Position numbers and translations under genes: made by a program. Of a DNA stretch of 64,000 bases, positions 1 to 8,251 are shown in pieces (position 1 is the stretch's first letter; every line of letters begins with the position of its first letter). Under the pieces are notes generated by a model. It saw only the letters and a list, made by a program, of their open reading frames with translations, made no database searches and was not told the origin of the DNA. The stretch is from Teredinibacter turnerae (GTDB lineage Bacteria > Pseudomonadota > Gammaproteobacteria > Pseudomonadales > Cellvibrionaceae), in NCBI RefSeq assembly GCF_037935975.1, contig NZ_CP149817.1:806001-870000 (forward strand). Direction: 5' to 3'.

Positions 1-88
1 CACTTTCCTGCTCATCTTGGGCCAGCGCACCCTGGGCGAGAAATACTGTTAATGCTATTAGAAAAATACGCTGAAACCGGCCTTCCAT
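1..88 (-). CDS. Exported protein, N-terminus only (partial)
   Basis: The gene reads off the left edge, so only the first 29 codons are visible. They encode a short basic start, a hydrophobic stretch and an ALA-Q cleavage site, which is a normal Sec signal peptide followed by an acidic mature start (DEQES). The ATG at 88 lies inside the end of the upstream SH3/barrel gene, giving a 31-base overlap in another frame, so the two are probably co-translated. The neighbouring gene looks like one half of a pair of outer-membrane barrel proteins and this may be the partner, but the visible part is too short to name a family. Confidence 0.6.
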   Translation of the reverse strand, partial: MEGRFQRIFLIALTVFLAQGALAQDEQES

Positions 89-813
89 TCGTCAACCTCT
101 TCATTGCTTTCGCGCTCAGTTAAAAGTGTGTGATCGTTATATTCGACGCGGAATAAAAAACTGCGCGAAACATAAAATAAAAATCCGCCCCCTACAGTGA
201 GCACGCTATTGTCGCGTTCTTCTGTTTGGACGATATCAGAACTGGGGTTAATACGAATTACGCCAGTGCCCAGGGTAAAAAAAGGCGAGACTTTCCAGTC
301 CGGAAAAGGCTCGTGAAGAATATTCAACGCTAGCAATTTGCTGTTGGAAAACGAGCCAAAAGCCTGGGTATAGCGCAATTCCGTCGATAGGTTGCGGGTC
401 ATGTGCAGGCCCAGGTAGGTGCTAAGTGAGCGCGAGCCGGAGAAGCTGCCGCCGCCCACACCAAGCTCCCAGGTGCGATTGCGGTAGGCTTCTCGGTCGG
501 CTTCATTGAATACTATTTCTTCACCCTGCAAGCCAAGTGTATCGCGCAGCTCATCCCGGTGAACCCAACCAACTTTACCTTTGACGGTGCGGGCTTTATA
601 CCAGTCGGTGTAGCGCTTGGTGATGTGCAGTGTTTCGCCTTTTTCAACTACATGAAAAATAGGGTGTGAGTGACCTGGACCGGTGTGCATCTCGGCGTAG
701 GCGTCGGTGACTACAACGTCTACGCCTTTATCTTTGGCGAAGCCGGGGGCGCTCAGGAGGCCGATGCAGAGCAGTATCCACAAGCGGGTAACAAGGTGTG
801 TTTTTGGGGCCAT
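58..813 (-). CDS. SH3-domain plus outer-membrane beta-barrel protein
   Basis: About 251 residues. A signal peptide (residues 1-26, cleavage after GFA) is followed by a bacterial SH3 module (about residues 30-95, with a TGPG turn and a GWVHRDEL ending). About 130 residues of alternating strands follow and end in an aromatic FSVFF, as expected of an outer-membrane barrel. It resembles the OMP_myx_plus-type barrel proteins. It probably sits in the outer membrane with the SH3 module in the periplasm. The ATG at 813 is chosen because the signal peptide begins there. An ATG at 900 overlaps the upstream stop as TGATG and would allow coupling, but would add 29 non-signal-like residues. The substrate is unknown. 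Confidence 0.72.
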   Translation of the reverse strand: MAPKTHLVTRLWILLCIGLLSAPGFAKDKGVDVVVTDAYAEMHTGPGHSHPIFHVVEKGETLHITKRYTDWYKARTVKGKVGWVHRDELRDTLGLQGEEIVFNEADREAYRNRTWELGVGGGSFSGSRSLSTYLGLHMTRNLSTELRYTQAFGSFSNSKLLALNILHEPFPDWKVSPFFTLGTGVIRINPSSDIVQTEERDNSVLTVGGGFLFYVSRSFLFRVEYNDHTLLTERESNEEVDEWKAGFSVFF

Positions 814-899
814 GTAATAAATTCTATGTGTCCGTCGGTCGCTGCGGCGGGCGCAAAGTCTGACCAAAGTGGTTAATAGCTGTGGTACGGGTACTGGCA

Positions 900-3893
900 T
901 CAGGGCGCGTCAAACGGGTTGTTATAGTATTGCCCGCCGATATCCAGCCATTCTGCAATAAGTTTTAGTTCGGCGCCATCCAGATAACCTTCGTGAGAGC
1001 CGCCAGGTAGAAACGGAGCGAAGAACTGGTTTGAGCCCAGCGCCCCATTGGGCGACATAATCGCACCGTTGCGATTGCCCGTTTCCACCAAAATAGGAAC
1101 AGGGTTGCCTTCGCTATCGACTTCCAACACCAGTGCGGGAACCTGATTACCATTATTGTCCAGCACGGGGATCAGGTTGGGGTCGGTTGAGTTGATGGGG
1201 CCAGCCACCGGTTGGCCATTGGCATCGATGTAAACGTATTGCGGGACGTCATCGATAGTGAGCTGCACAGTTTGAAACTGGGGTTCACCGTCGATCACGA
1301 GTTGTTCGGTCTGGTTGCGCAAATTACCGTTCTCATCGATCTCTTGAATCAAGCTTCCGAACAGCAGCTGCGCGTAAGAGTTAACATAGTCGTCCCGTTC
1401 AGCAGACTGATTGGCGTTGAGATTCAGTTGCCGGTTGCCCGCGGGAATCATGGCGGCACCATTCGCATCGACGGTGTTGTGGCAGCTGGTGCAGGTAAAA
1501 TCGGCCACCAGCAGGTCTTCTTCGACGGGGTCGAAGAAACGGCGATCTTTGTCCCACAGTGGCTGAATGTGCTCGAGATAGTTGATGACCGTTCGGCACA
1601 GGCTGCTCCAATCGGTGATGCAGTCGGTGGGGGCGGCGGTCTCCAGATCACTGTAATTAAGGTCGAGCGTGGCAGTGCGGGGGCGGGTGCCGTCTTCGGT
1701 CCAATCGCTGTAGTCCACAATATTCATGTTCGGCTGACGCGGCCCGTTTAAGCGCGCATAGTATTCGGCCATGGTTTCGCCGACTTGTGGCGGTTCATGG
1801 GGGGTGCCGAACTCATCCCGCAACTGCGTGTTGGGGAAGGGCGCGCTGGCCAGCGCGCCAGGGTTAATCGAGGGGGGTTCCGCGCCGAAGCGCCCGTGGG
1901 GTGTTGGCGACTCCCCATTTGCGTGACAGCCGTTGCACTGGCGTACTTCGCCTGCGCGCAGGGCCATCCAGTACTCATGGCGTGGGCCCAGCGCGCTGGT
2001 GCCGTCAGCCGTTACCCGGCGGCCGCGTGCATCGAGAATAGAAAAGGTGAAAGCCACATCGGCGGGTACTTTGAACATCGCAGAACCGTCTGGCTCGATG
2101 GGTACGTACCCTAATATGTCTTTCATTTGCCCGCCGGACCGGCCGAAGGCGCTGTTGTCAAAATCCACTACATCATCATCCGCCATGGAAACTGCTTTGA
2201 GTATGCGCAGGAATCGTGCCGGTCGCTCACTTTCTGGGGTCTGTAGGGGGTCGGCGGTAGCGAGAATACCGTTGGGTGAGATATCGATCCCGTCCACATC
2301 GTAGACGCTGCGGATGTGCACGATCCCTACGTTTTCGTCCGCCAGTTTTTGGTCAAAGTCGATGCCGGGAATCGGGTCGGGGATGTAATTGGGTAGCGCC
2401 CGCGGCTGCATCACCAGGGCTTCAGTATTCATGGTGCCTAATTCTGAAAGCACCACTGGCGCTTGCGTCTGGGTCGTCGGGTCGAATATCCACAGGCCGT
2501 AGACGGGTGGCGCCAGTACGATGTTGTCCAGTTCGAGCGCCGCGGCTGTGCAGGGGAAGTTACCGACTTCATCAGAGTCAATGGTGATCGGCGTAGCGTT
2601 CTGTCCGAGGTCTTCACCGTCCTCGTCGACAAACTGGCCGTTTTCGCCAATCAACTGCAGATTTTCATCAATATAAATGCCCAGCTTGTAGCCGTTAAGC
2701 TGGCAGGGGCTCCAGCTCACCAGCATGCGGCCTGTGCCGTCATCAATTGGGTAGGCAGAATTGTAATAGCCCGCTGGCGAGGGTGAACCGTCGGTCACAA
2801 TTTCAGCGCCCACCAGGGAGGTTTGTGCGGGGCCACTGGCGCCGGTGCCACTGACTGCCACGTTGTATTCGGTGAACTCGGCAGTATCGATTGCCACCAT
2901 GCTGCCGCCGAGCCGCGCAGACTCGCGCGGGCGCAGCGTAACCTGTACGCGGCCATCATCCAGTTCGCGGGGTTTTACAAACACGCCTTCAGAGTCGTTG
3001 GTGCCCGTCATCTGGCTGTGAAAGCCGTACTCCAGTGTGACGTTACTGCCGTTGGGGTTGGCAGTGTAAAGGCTGAGGTGATCTTTACTGTCGCGGTAGT
3101 TATCCCAGCGCAGGAACATAATGCGCCCGTCGCTCAATTGGGTCGGGTAGAGATCGTGACTCTGGTTGAAGGTAATTTGCTTTATGCCGGTACCATCGTC
3201 CTCCATGACGTGGAGGACAAATGCTTCGGACTCCCCATTTTCAGTCAATGCGGCAAACTGTGGCTTGTTTTCATCAAGTAACACCGCGCGGGAACGACGT
3301 TGGCGGTTCGAGGAAAATATAATACGCCCATCGGCCAAGAATGCCGGATTAATATCCTGACCTTCTTCGGCGACGATATCAGACGTAATGATTCGCCGCA
3401 GCATTTCTGTTTCGAGGTCATATTCCCAAATGTTCCAGGTGGGTTGATCCTCTTCATCGGCGTTTTCAATCTCAGGCGCGCGCATGGCAAATAACAGCTT
3501 GCTGCCATCCGGGCTCACGGATAAATCTTTCACATCGTATTGCGGGCGAAAATCCTCAGGAAGTGGGATGTTCTCCCCGGTCTCCGGGTCCGTTTCCGCT
3601 GCGGGCATAAACGCGATATCGGTTAACACAATTTTTTCTGCCGGGACCGAGGCGCGTGCTTTAAACATTAACCGGGCACCGGGATTAAATGCGGTGACAT
3701 CCATAATGTTGCTGGCGATGAGTTCACCGTCTTCATCGCGGGGAAGGGGGCGCTCGATATAGGCGATCGGAAAATCCACGACTACCGGGTCCGGCGCCTG
3801 AGTGTCGCTGCCGCCACCGTTGTTGCTTACATCGCAACCAGACAGAGCTGCCAGAAGGGAGAGCCCTGCTAAATATCGCCTAATGTGCTTCAT
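900..3893 (-). CDS. Hydrazine-synthase-alpha-like di-haem lipoprotein
   Basis: About 997 residues. The lipobox LSGC puts the lipidated cysteine at residue 20. Residues about 50-300 contain WD40/PD40-type beta-propeller repeats (SPDGSKLLFA, ADGRIIFSSN, SDGRIMFLRW). Near residue 620 is an ILGYVPIEPDGS segment typical of the HZS_alpha middle domain. Covalent haem motifs are CNGCH (C653-H657) and CTSCH (C801-H805). Known relatives in proteobacteria are uncharacterised surface or periplasmic haem proteins; true hydrazine synthase is confined to anammox bacteria, so that activity is not implied. The SH3/barrel gene follows directly and may anchor or export it. Redox function in the envelope is inference. 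Confidence 0.75.
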   Translation of the reverse strand: MKHIRRYLAGLSLLAALSGCDVSNNGGGSDTQAPDPVVVDFPIAYIERPLPRDEDGELIASNIMDVTAFNPGARLMFKARASVPAEKIVLTDIAFMPAAETDPETGENIPLPEDFRPQYDVKDLSVSPDGSKLLFAMRAPEIENADEEDQPTWNIWEYDLETEMLRRIITSDIVAEEGQDINPAFLADGRIIFSSNRQRRSRAVLLDENKPQFAALTENGESEAFVLHVMEDDGTGIKQITFNQSHDLYPTQLSDGRIMFLRWDNYRDSKDHLSLYTANPNGSNVTLEYGFHSQMTGTNDSEGVFVKPRELDDGRVQVTLRPRESARLGGSMVAIDTAEFTEYNVAVSGTGASGPAQTSLVGAEIVTDGSPSPAGYYNSAYPIDDGTGRMLVSWSPCQLNGYKLGIYIDENLQLIGENGQFVDEDGEDLGQNATPITIDSDEVGNFPCTAAALELDNIVLAPPVYGLWIFDPTTQTQAPVVLSELGTMNTEALVMQPRALPNYIPDPIPGIDFDQKLADENVGIVHIRSVYDVDGIDISPNGILATADPLQTPESERPARFLRILKAVSMADDDVVDFDNSAFGRSGGQMKDILGYVPIEPDGSAMFKVPADVAFTFSILDARGRRVTADGTSALGPRHEYWMALRAGEVRQCNGCHANGESPTPHGRFGAEPPSINPGALASAPFPNTQLRDEFGTPHEPPQVGETMAEYYARLNGPRQPNMNIVDYSDWTEDGTRPRTATLDLNYSDLETAAPTDCITDWSSLCRTVINYLEHIQPLWDKDRRFFDPVEEDLLVADFTCTSCHNTVDANGAAMIPAGNRQLNLNANQSAERDDYVNSYAQLLFGSLIQEIDENGNLRNQTEQLVIDGEPQFQTVQLTIDDVPQYVYIDANGQPVAGPINSTDPNLIPVLDNNGNQVPALVLEVDSEGNPVPILVETGNRNGAIMSPNGALGSNQFFAPFLPGGSHEGYLDGAELKLIAEWLDIGGQYYNNPFDAP

Positions 3894-4498
3894 AACTTAA
3901 TCCAAAATATTTAACGCTGTCCGCCGCGATTGTGCCGATTATACGCACGCAAAACCGGGTGCCGCTGAACAGTTATCCGGGGAATGTAAACAAGCTTTGT
4001 GCCTACCTTGGATTTTCTGTGCGCGCTGCTCAGCAGAATTACGTTTTTTTACACTAATGCGGGAATTTTCAGAGAATATGGCTCTTTGAATAAAAATAAT
4101 GCCGCGACTGCCCTTTTCTGGGCAGGCTATTGAATAGCATGTGTGTAAGATTTTCTAAAAAAAATGTAAATCTTATCTTCCCCAATGAGTTTTTAAGAAG
4201 TGGGTCTCATTTCGCTCATGTTAATGGATTTTTGCCTCGCGCGGCGACATCGCAGGGAACAATTCCTGCGTTGTGCAAAAATACAACACGGTAGGTAATA
4301 GCGATTTTAGAGGGTTTGCTGGGTGTTAATCGCAGAGACTGCGACATCACTCACACTTTGCTTAATCGCCTCGTGGATTCAATAAATTGCTGTGTGACAA
4401 ATTTTGACGGAAGCCAACAAATTTTGCTCCGCATCGGTAAACAGTGCCGGGCTGGCAGGCTTTGGTTTCAGCCGCTAAACAAACCGAAAGGCTCAACG
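3894..4498. other. Divergent intergenic region, about 600 bases
   Basis: This region separates the HZS-alpha-like gene (minus) from the cytochrome gene (plus). It holds an imperfect inverted repeat at 4251-4270 (CGCAGG and CCTGCG arms) and two exact 10-base direct repeats ACAAATTTTG at 4397-4406 and 4417-4426, exactly 20 bases apart. I found no convincing gene: the reading frame that extends upstream of 4499 carries no signal peptide at its start and lacks a ribosome site there. The size suggests a regulated divergent promoter or a structured leader. Confidence 0.5.
4397..4426 (+). promoter_or_regulatory. Paired 10-base direct repeats upstream of cytochrome operon
   Basis: ACAAATTTTG occurs twice with a 20-base period, about 100 and 80 bases before the cytochrome start codon. 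Same-face spacing of two helical turns is typical of a regulator dimer site. No candidate regulator is adjacent except the MarR-like gene 6 kb downstream. Confidence 0.35.
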
Positions 4499-5746
4499 AT
4501 GATAAATGCTCACCCTCAACCCAGGGACGCGTCCGCTACGCACAAGCGTTCGACCTTGGGTGCCGCACTTGCGGGTCTTGCTTTAGCTGTCGCGTTCCCC
4601 GCGTTGGCGGACACACTCGATCAGGCCAAGCGAATTCACGATCGTATTGCCGGTGTGCCGCCCTCCGAGCAAGTGCTGCTCAACATGAAAGCTGAGCTGG
4701 ACAATAACGACGGTGTCGCCGCGGCCATGCTGGCGATGGAAGACGACAGTTTCTACAACGTCACCCTCAAAAACTGGGCTGCGCCATGGACCAATCGCGA
4801 GATGGATGTATTTGTACCGCTGAATGATTACGTGGCGACGGTGGTGGGTGCTGTAAGGGACGATCGCGATTTTCGTGAGATTCTGTACGCCGATATTCTT
4901 TACGTGGCCGACCCGGCTCTTGGCTTACCCGTTTACTCTAACAGCAATAACAATCACTACGCGCAGCTGGAAAGCGCGGGCCACAGCTTGAAAGATGCGC
5001 TCGTCGTTCGCAGCCAGGCATCGGTGACGGGCCTCCCCGCCGATGCCACCGCTGGCGTAGTGACCTCGCGCGCCGCTGCCCGCTCATTTTTTAAGGCGGG
5101 TACTAATCGCGCGAATTTCCGCTTCACCCTGCTTAATCACTTGTGTATGGATTTAGAGCAGGTACACGACGTAACGCGTGTACCGGATCGCATTCGGCAG
5201 GATGTGTCGCGCAGCCCAGGCGGCGACGCACGGGTGTTTCTCAATAACTGCCTCGGTTGTCATTCTGGCATGGACCCACTGGCTCAAGCCTTCGCCTATT
5301 ACGATTACGAATACGATGCCGACAATGATCTCACCGGTGAGAACGGCTCGATTTCATACAACGCCGAAGGCGCAATCGATCCTGCAACCGGGACTCGCGT
5401 AAAGGCGAAGTACCACATCAATAGCGCGACCTTTCCCTATGGTTACGTTACGCCTGACGATCACTGGACGAATTACTGGCGGGAAGGCCAGAACCAAGTG
5501 CTGGGCTGGGACAGCGCACTACCTGGTGAAGGCGATGGTGCGCGCTCAATGCTCATGGAGCTTTCACATTCGGAGGCGTTTGCCTCTTGTCAGGTGAAAA
5601 AAGTGTTCAAAAGTGTGTGTTTGCGCGAGCCAGGTGATGCGGCGGACCGTGCTCAGCTTGCCACTATGACCACCGATTTCAAAAATGCGAATTACAACAT
5701 CAAGCAGGTGTTTGCCGAATCTGCCGATTACTGCAAGGGTGAATAA
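4499..5746 (+). CDS. Secreted DUF1592/DUF1588-like c-type cytochrome
   Basis: About 415 residues. The ATG at 4499 is preceded by GAAAGG and opens a signal peptide (hydrophobic core about residues 18-35, ALA-D cleavage). The middle resembles DUF1592 (DFREILYADILYV). The later part resembles DUF1588, with an AGVVTSRAAARSFF stretch, then CLGCH (C251-H255) followed by MDPLAQAFAYYDY, the place where planctomycete DUF1588 proteins carry their haem motif and MDPL sequence. It is therefore a periplasmic mono-haem protein. The next two genes follow on the same strand and form the operon. Substrate and partner are unknown. Confidence 0.68.
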   Translation: MINAHPQPRDASATHKRSTLGAALAGLALAVAFPALADTLDQAKRIHDRIAGVPPSEQVLLNMKAELDNNDGVAAAMLAMEDDSFYNVTLKNWAAPWTNREMDVFVPLNDYVATVVGAVRDDRDFREILYADILYVADPALGLPVYSNSNNNHYAQLESAGHSLKDALVVRSQASVTGLPADATAGVVTSRAAARSFFKAGTNRANFRFTLLNHLCMDLEQVHDVTRVPDRIRQDVSRSPGGDARVFLNNCLGCHSGMDPLAQAFAYYDYEYDADNDLTGENGSISYNAEGAIDPATGTRVKAKYHINSATFPYGYVTPDDHWTNYWREGQNQVLGWDSALPGEGDGARSMLMELSHSEAFASCQVKKVFKSVCLREPGDAADRAQLATMTTDFKNANYNIKQVFAESADYCKGE

Positions 5747-5748
5747 TC

Positions 5749-8229
5749 ATGAGTCTGACAATGAGTAAATTCACCCGCGCTTTATATCCCGTTGTTTTGG
5801 TGGGTGCCGCTGCTGTGTTAGCGGCCTGTAGTGGTGGCAGTGGCGAGAAAGTGGAGCAGAGCCCGGACTTTTCGCGCGGCGATGGGGATAACACGATTCA
5901 GTACACCGGGCCCTCGCCCAGCACCGCAGACGTGCAAAACTTTAAATCCAGTATGTGGGACAACCTCACCAGCGAAGAGCGTTGCGGGTCTTGCCACGTT
6001 GAGGGTGGCACCTCGCCAGCGTTTGTGCGCCGCGATGACATCAATCAGGCCTACGCAGAAGCCAATTCCGTGGTGGACCTGGAGATTCCGGCGAACTCGC
6101 GCGTGGTGCAGAAAGTGGGTGGCGGTCACAACTGCTGGTCGAGCGATCCACAGGTGTGTGCCGAGATTCTCACCAACTACATTTCCTCCTGGGCGAATGC
6201 CTCCGGCACCGCCAGCAATGTCATTGTGCTGACGCCGCCGCCGGTCATTTCGGTGGCAGACAGCAAAAGCTTCCCGGCGGATAGCGCCTTGTTTGGCAGC
6301 ACGGTGCACCCGGTGTTGAAAAATTACTGTGCTTCCTGCCACTCGGAAGATTCTGCGCTTCAGCAGCAGCCTTATTTAGGCAGTGCAGATGTGGATGTTG
6401 CATACGATGCGGCGCGCAGCAAAATGAATCTGGATACACCGGGGTCGTCGCGCCTGGTGCTGCGGTTGGCGAACGAGTTCCACAACTGTTGGGAGAACTG
6501 CACCAGCGACGCTAACTATATGACCCAAAAGATCGCCGAGTTTGCCGCGGGAATTCCTGTCACAGAGGTCGATCCGAATCTCGTAGTCAGTGATGCGCTT
6601 GGCTTGCCGAACGGCATAGTGGTGAGCAGCGGTGGGCGCGTGGAATCCAATGTTATCGCGCTTTATGAATTCAAAAGTTCGTCGTTGCAGATTGCTTACG
6701 ACACCTCCGGGGTAGATCCCGCGCTGGATTTAAATCTTAGCGGCAACGTGCAGCGCGTTGGTGGTTGGGGTATCCGCATCAACGATGGCAAGGCGCAGGG
6801 TTCAACCAGTTCGAGCGCCAAACTCGCCAAGCTTATTCGCGCTACCGGCGAGTATTCTATCGAAGCCTGGGTTGTGCCGGATAACGTCAGTCAGGATGGC
6901 CCGGCCCGCATTGTGAGCTACTCGGGTGGCTCGGAAATACGCAATTTTATGCTTGGGCAAACGCTCTACAACTATAACTTTGCCAACCGGAGTTCCGGCA
7001 CTGACGGCAATGGCATGCCGATGGTCTCCACCGATGATGCCGCCGAAGTACTTCAGGCAACCCTGCAACATGTGGTGGCCAACTACAACCCCATCGAGGG
7101 TATGACACTGTTCGTCAACGGTGTTCAGGTGGCAAGTAACCCAGAGATGGCCGGCACCAACCTCAACGATTGGGACGATACCTTTGCGCTGGCATTGGGT
7201 AACGAAGTCGATAACCAATACTTGTGGCAGGGGGTCATTCGGTTCCTGGCTATCCATAACCGTACCCTGACCCCTGAGGAGGTGGTGACTAACTTTGATG
7301 TGGGTGTCGGCGAGAAATTCTATCTGATGTTCGGTGTATCCGAGCATGTGGACCTGCCAGAGAGCTACATTGTGTTCCAGGTGGAGCAATACGACAGCTA
7401 TAGCTATCTGTTCAACACACCGTTTTTCATCAGTTTGAGTGATCAGAGTCCTGCACAAGCCATCGCTATAGAAGGCATGCGCATCGGGGTGAATGGCCGC
7501 GAAGCGCCAGTCGGACAGGTTTACGCAAATTTGAATATGACGATAGATAGCGCCAACTACAATGCTGAAACCGGCACGACTCTATCGCCGTTGGGCACTA
7601 TCGTGGAGCTGGATAAGGGCCCGGACAACGACCAGTTCTTCCTGTCGTTCGATCGTATCGGTTCACACAGCTATAGCCGCACACCACCAGCAGCGCCCCA
7701 GCCACCGGTGCCTGCGGACCTGGAATACGAGCAATCCGATATCGGCTTGCGTCATTTCGCCGAGATCAACGCTACTATCGCACGCATGACGCGCACTCCC
7801 GCAGCGAGCACCCCGGCGAGTGTGAGTGAGGTCTATAACACCGTGCGTCAGCAATTACCGGTCACCGAAGCAATCGATACCTTCCTGGCAGCACATCAGG
7901 CGGGCGTCATGCAGCTTTCCGTGGCCTACTGTACGGCGTTGATCAAGGACAGCACGCGGCGGGCGACGGTATTCCCCGGGTTTAATTTCGCAGCCGATGT
8001 AACGCGCGCGAACGCAGATCTGCTGATAGACCCACTGCTCGACGGACTTTTGGCTAACCCGGTGACCGTTGATGGTTCGCCTGCCGTGATGGCGACCCAG
8101 GCTGACCCGGCAGCGCTGAAAACCGATCTTTACACCCTGGTGGACGATATGGCCGCTGCGGATACTGAAACCACGGCAATCGCAATCTGCGCCGCGACAG
8201 CGGGCAGCGCGGTCATGCTTATCCAATAA
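5749..8229 (+). CDS. Lipoprotein with duplicated CxxCH module and LamG domain
   Basis: About 826 residues, two bases after the previous stop, with AGGGTGA as ribosome site. The lipobox LAAC puts the lipid at C27. Two related units of about 115 residues follow: C79GSCH83 to HNCW (C129), and C194ASCH198 to HNCW (C247). Each carries a matching DLEIPANSR / NLDTPGSSR segment, so this is an internal duplication with an extra conserved Cys-Trp. Residues about 300-520 form a LamG/concanavalin-like sandwich (YSIEAWVVPD, MTLFVNGVQVAS). The last 300 residues are unassigned. Probably an outer-membrane-attached haem and carbohydrate- or protein-binding partner of the cytochrome upstream. Confidence 0.7.
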   Translation: MSLTMSKFTRALYPVVLVGAAAVLAACSGGSGEKVEQSPDFSRGDGDNTIQYTGPSPSTADVQNFKSSMWDNLTSEERCGSCHVEGGTSPAFVRRDDINQAYAEANSVVDLEIPANSRVVQKVGGGHNCWSSDPQVCAEILTNYISSWANASGTASNVIVLTPPPVISVADSKSFPADSALFGSTVHPVLKNYCASCHSEDSALQQQPYLGSADVDVAYDAARSKMNLDTPGSSRLVLRLANEFHNCWENCTSDANYMTQKIAEFAAGIPVTEVDPNLVVSDALGLPNGIVVSSGGRVESNVIALYEFKSSSLQIAYDTSGVDPALDLNLSGNVQRVGGWGIRINDGKAQGSTSSSAKLAKLIRATGEYSIEAWVVPDNVSQDGPARIVSYSGGSEIRNFMLGQTLYNYNFANRSSGTDGNGMPMVSTDDAAEVLQATLQHVVANYNPIEGMTLFVNGVQVASNPEMAGTNLNDWDDTFALALGNEVDNQYLWQGVIRFLAIHNRTLTPEEVVTNFDVGVGEKFYLMFGVSEHVDLPESYIVFQVEQYDSYSYLFNTPFFISLSDQSPAQAIAIEGMRIGVNGREAPVGQVYANLNMTIDSANYNAETGTTLSPLGTIVELDKGPDNDQFFLSFDRIGSHSYSRTPPAAPQPPVPADLEYEQSDIGLRHFAEINATIARMTRTPAASTPASVSEVYNTVRQQLPVTEAIDTFLAAHQAGVMQLSVAYCTALIKDSTRRATVFPGFNFAADVTRANADLLIDPLLDGLLANPVTVDGSPAVMATQADPAALKTDLYTLVDDMAAADTETTAIAICAATAGSAVMLIQ

Positions 8230-8251
8230 CTGCAATAAGGTAACCACACTC

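Noticed and set aside
1212-1751. 179-residue plus-strand frame inside the HZS-alpha-like gene
   Set aside because: The minus strand holds haem motifs and domain matches; this frame is a shadow.
900-3893. True hydrazine synthase (anammox)
   Set aside because: Only the alpha-like subunit is present; no beta/gamma subunits or other anammox genes are in the window.
4316-4498. Longer N-terminus for the cytochrome gene (start at 4316)
   Set aside because: It puts 61 residues before a clear signal peptide; the ATG at 4499 has a ribosome site and fits export.
6802-7458. 218-residue minus-strand frame inside the LamG lipoprotein gene
   Set aside because: Composition follows the opposite coding frame; no start signals.
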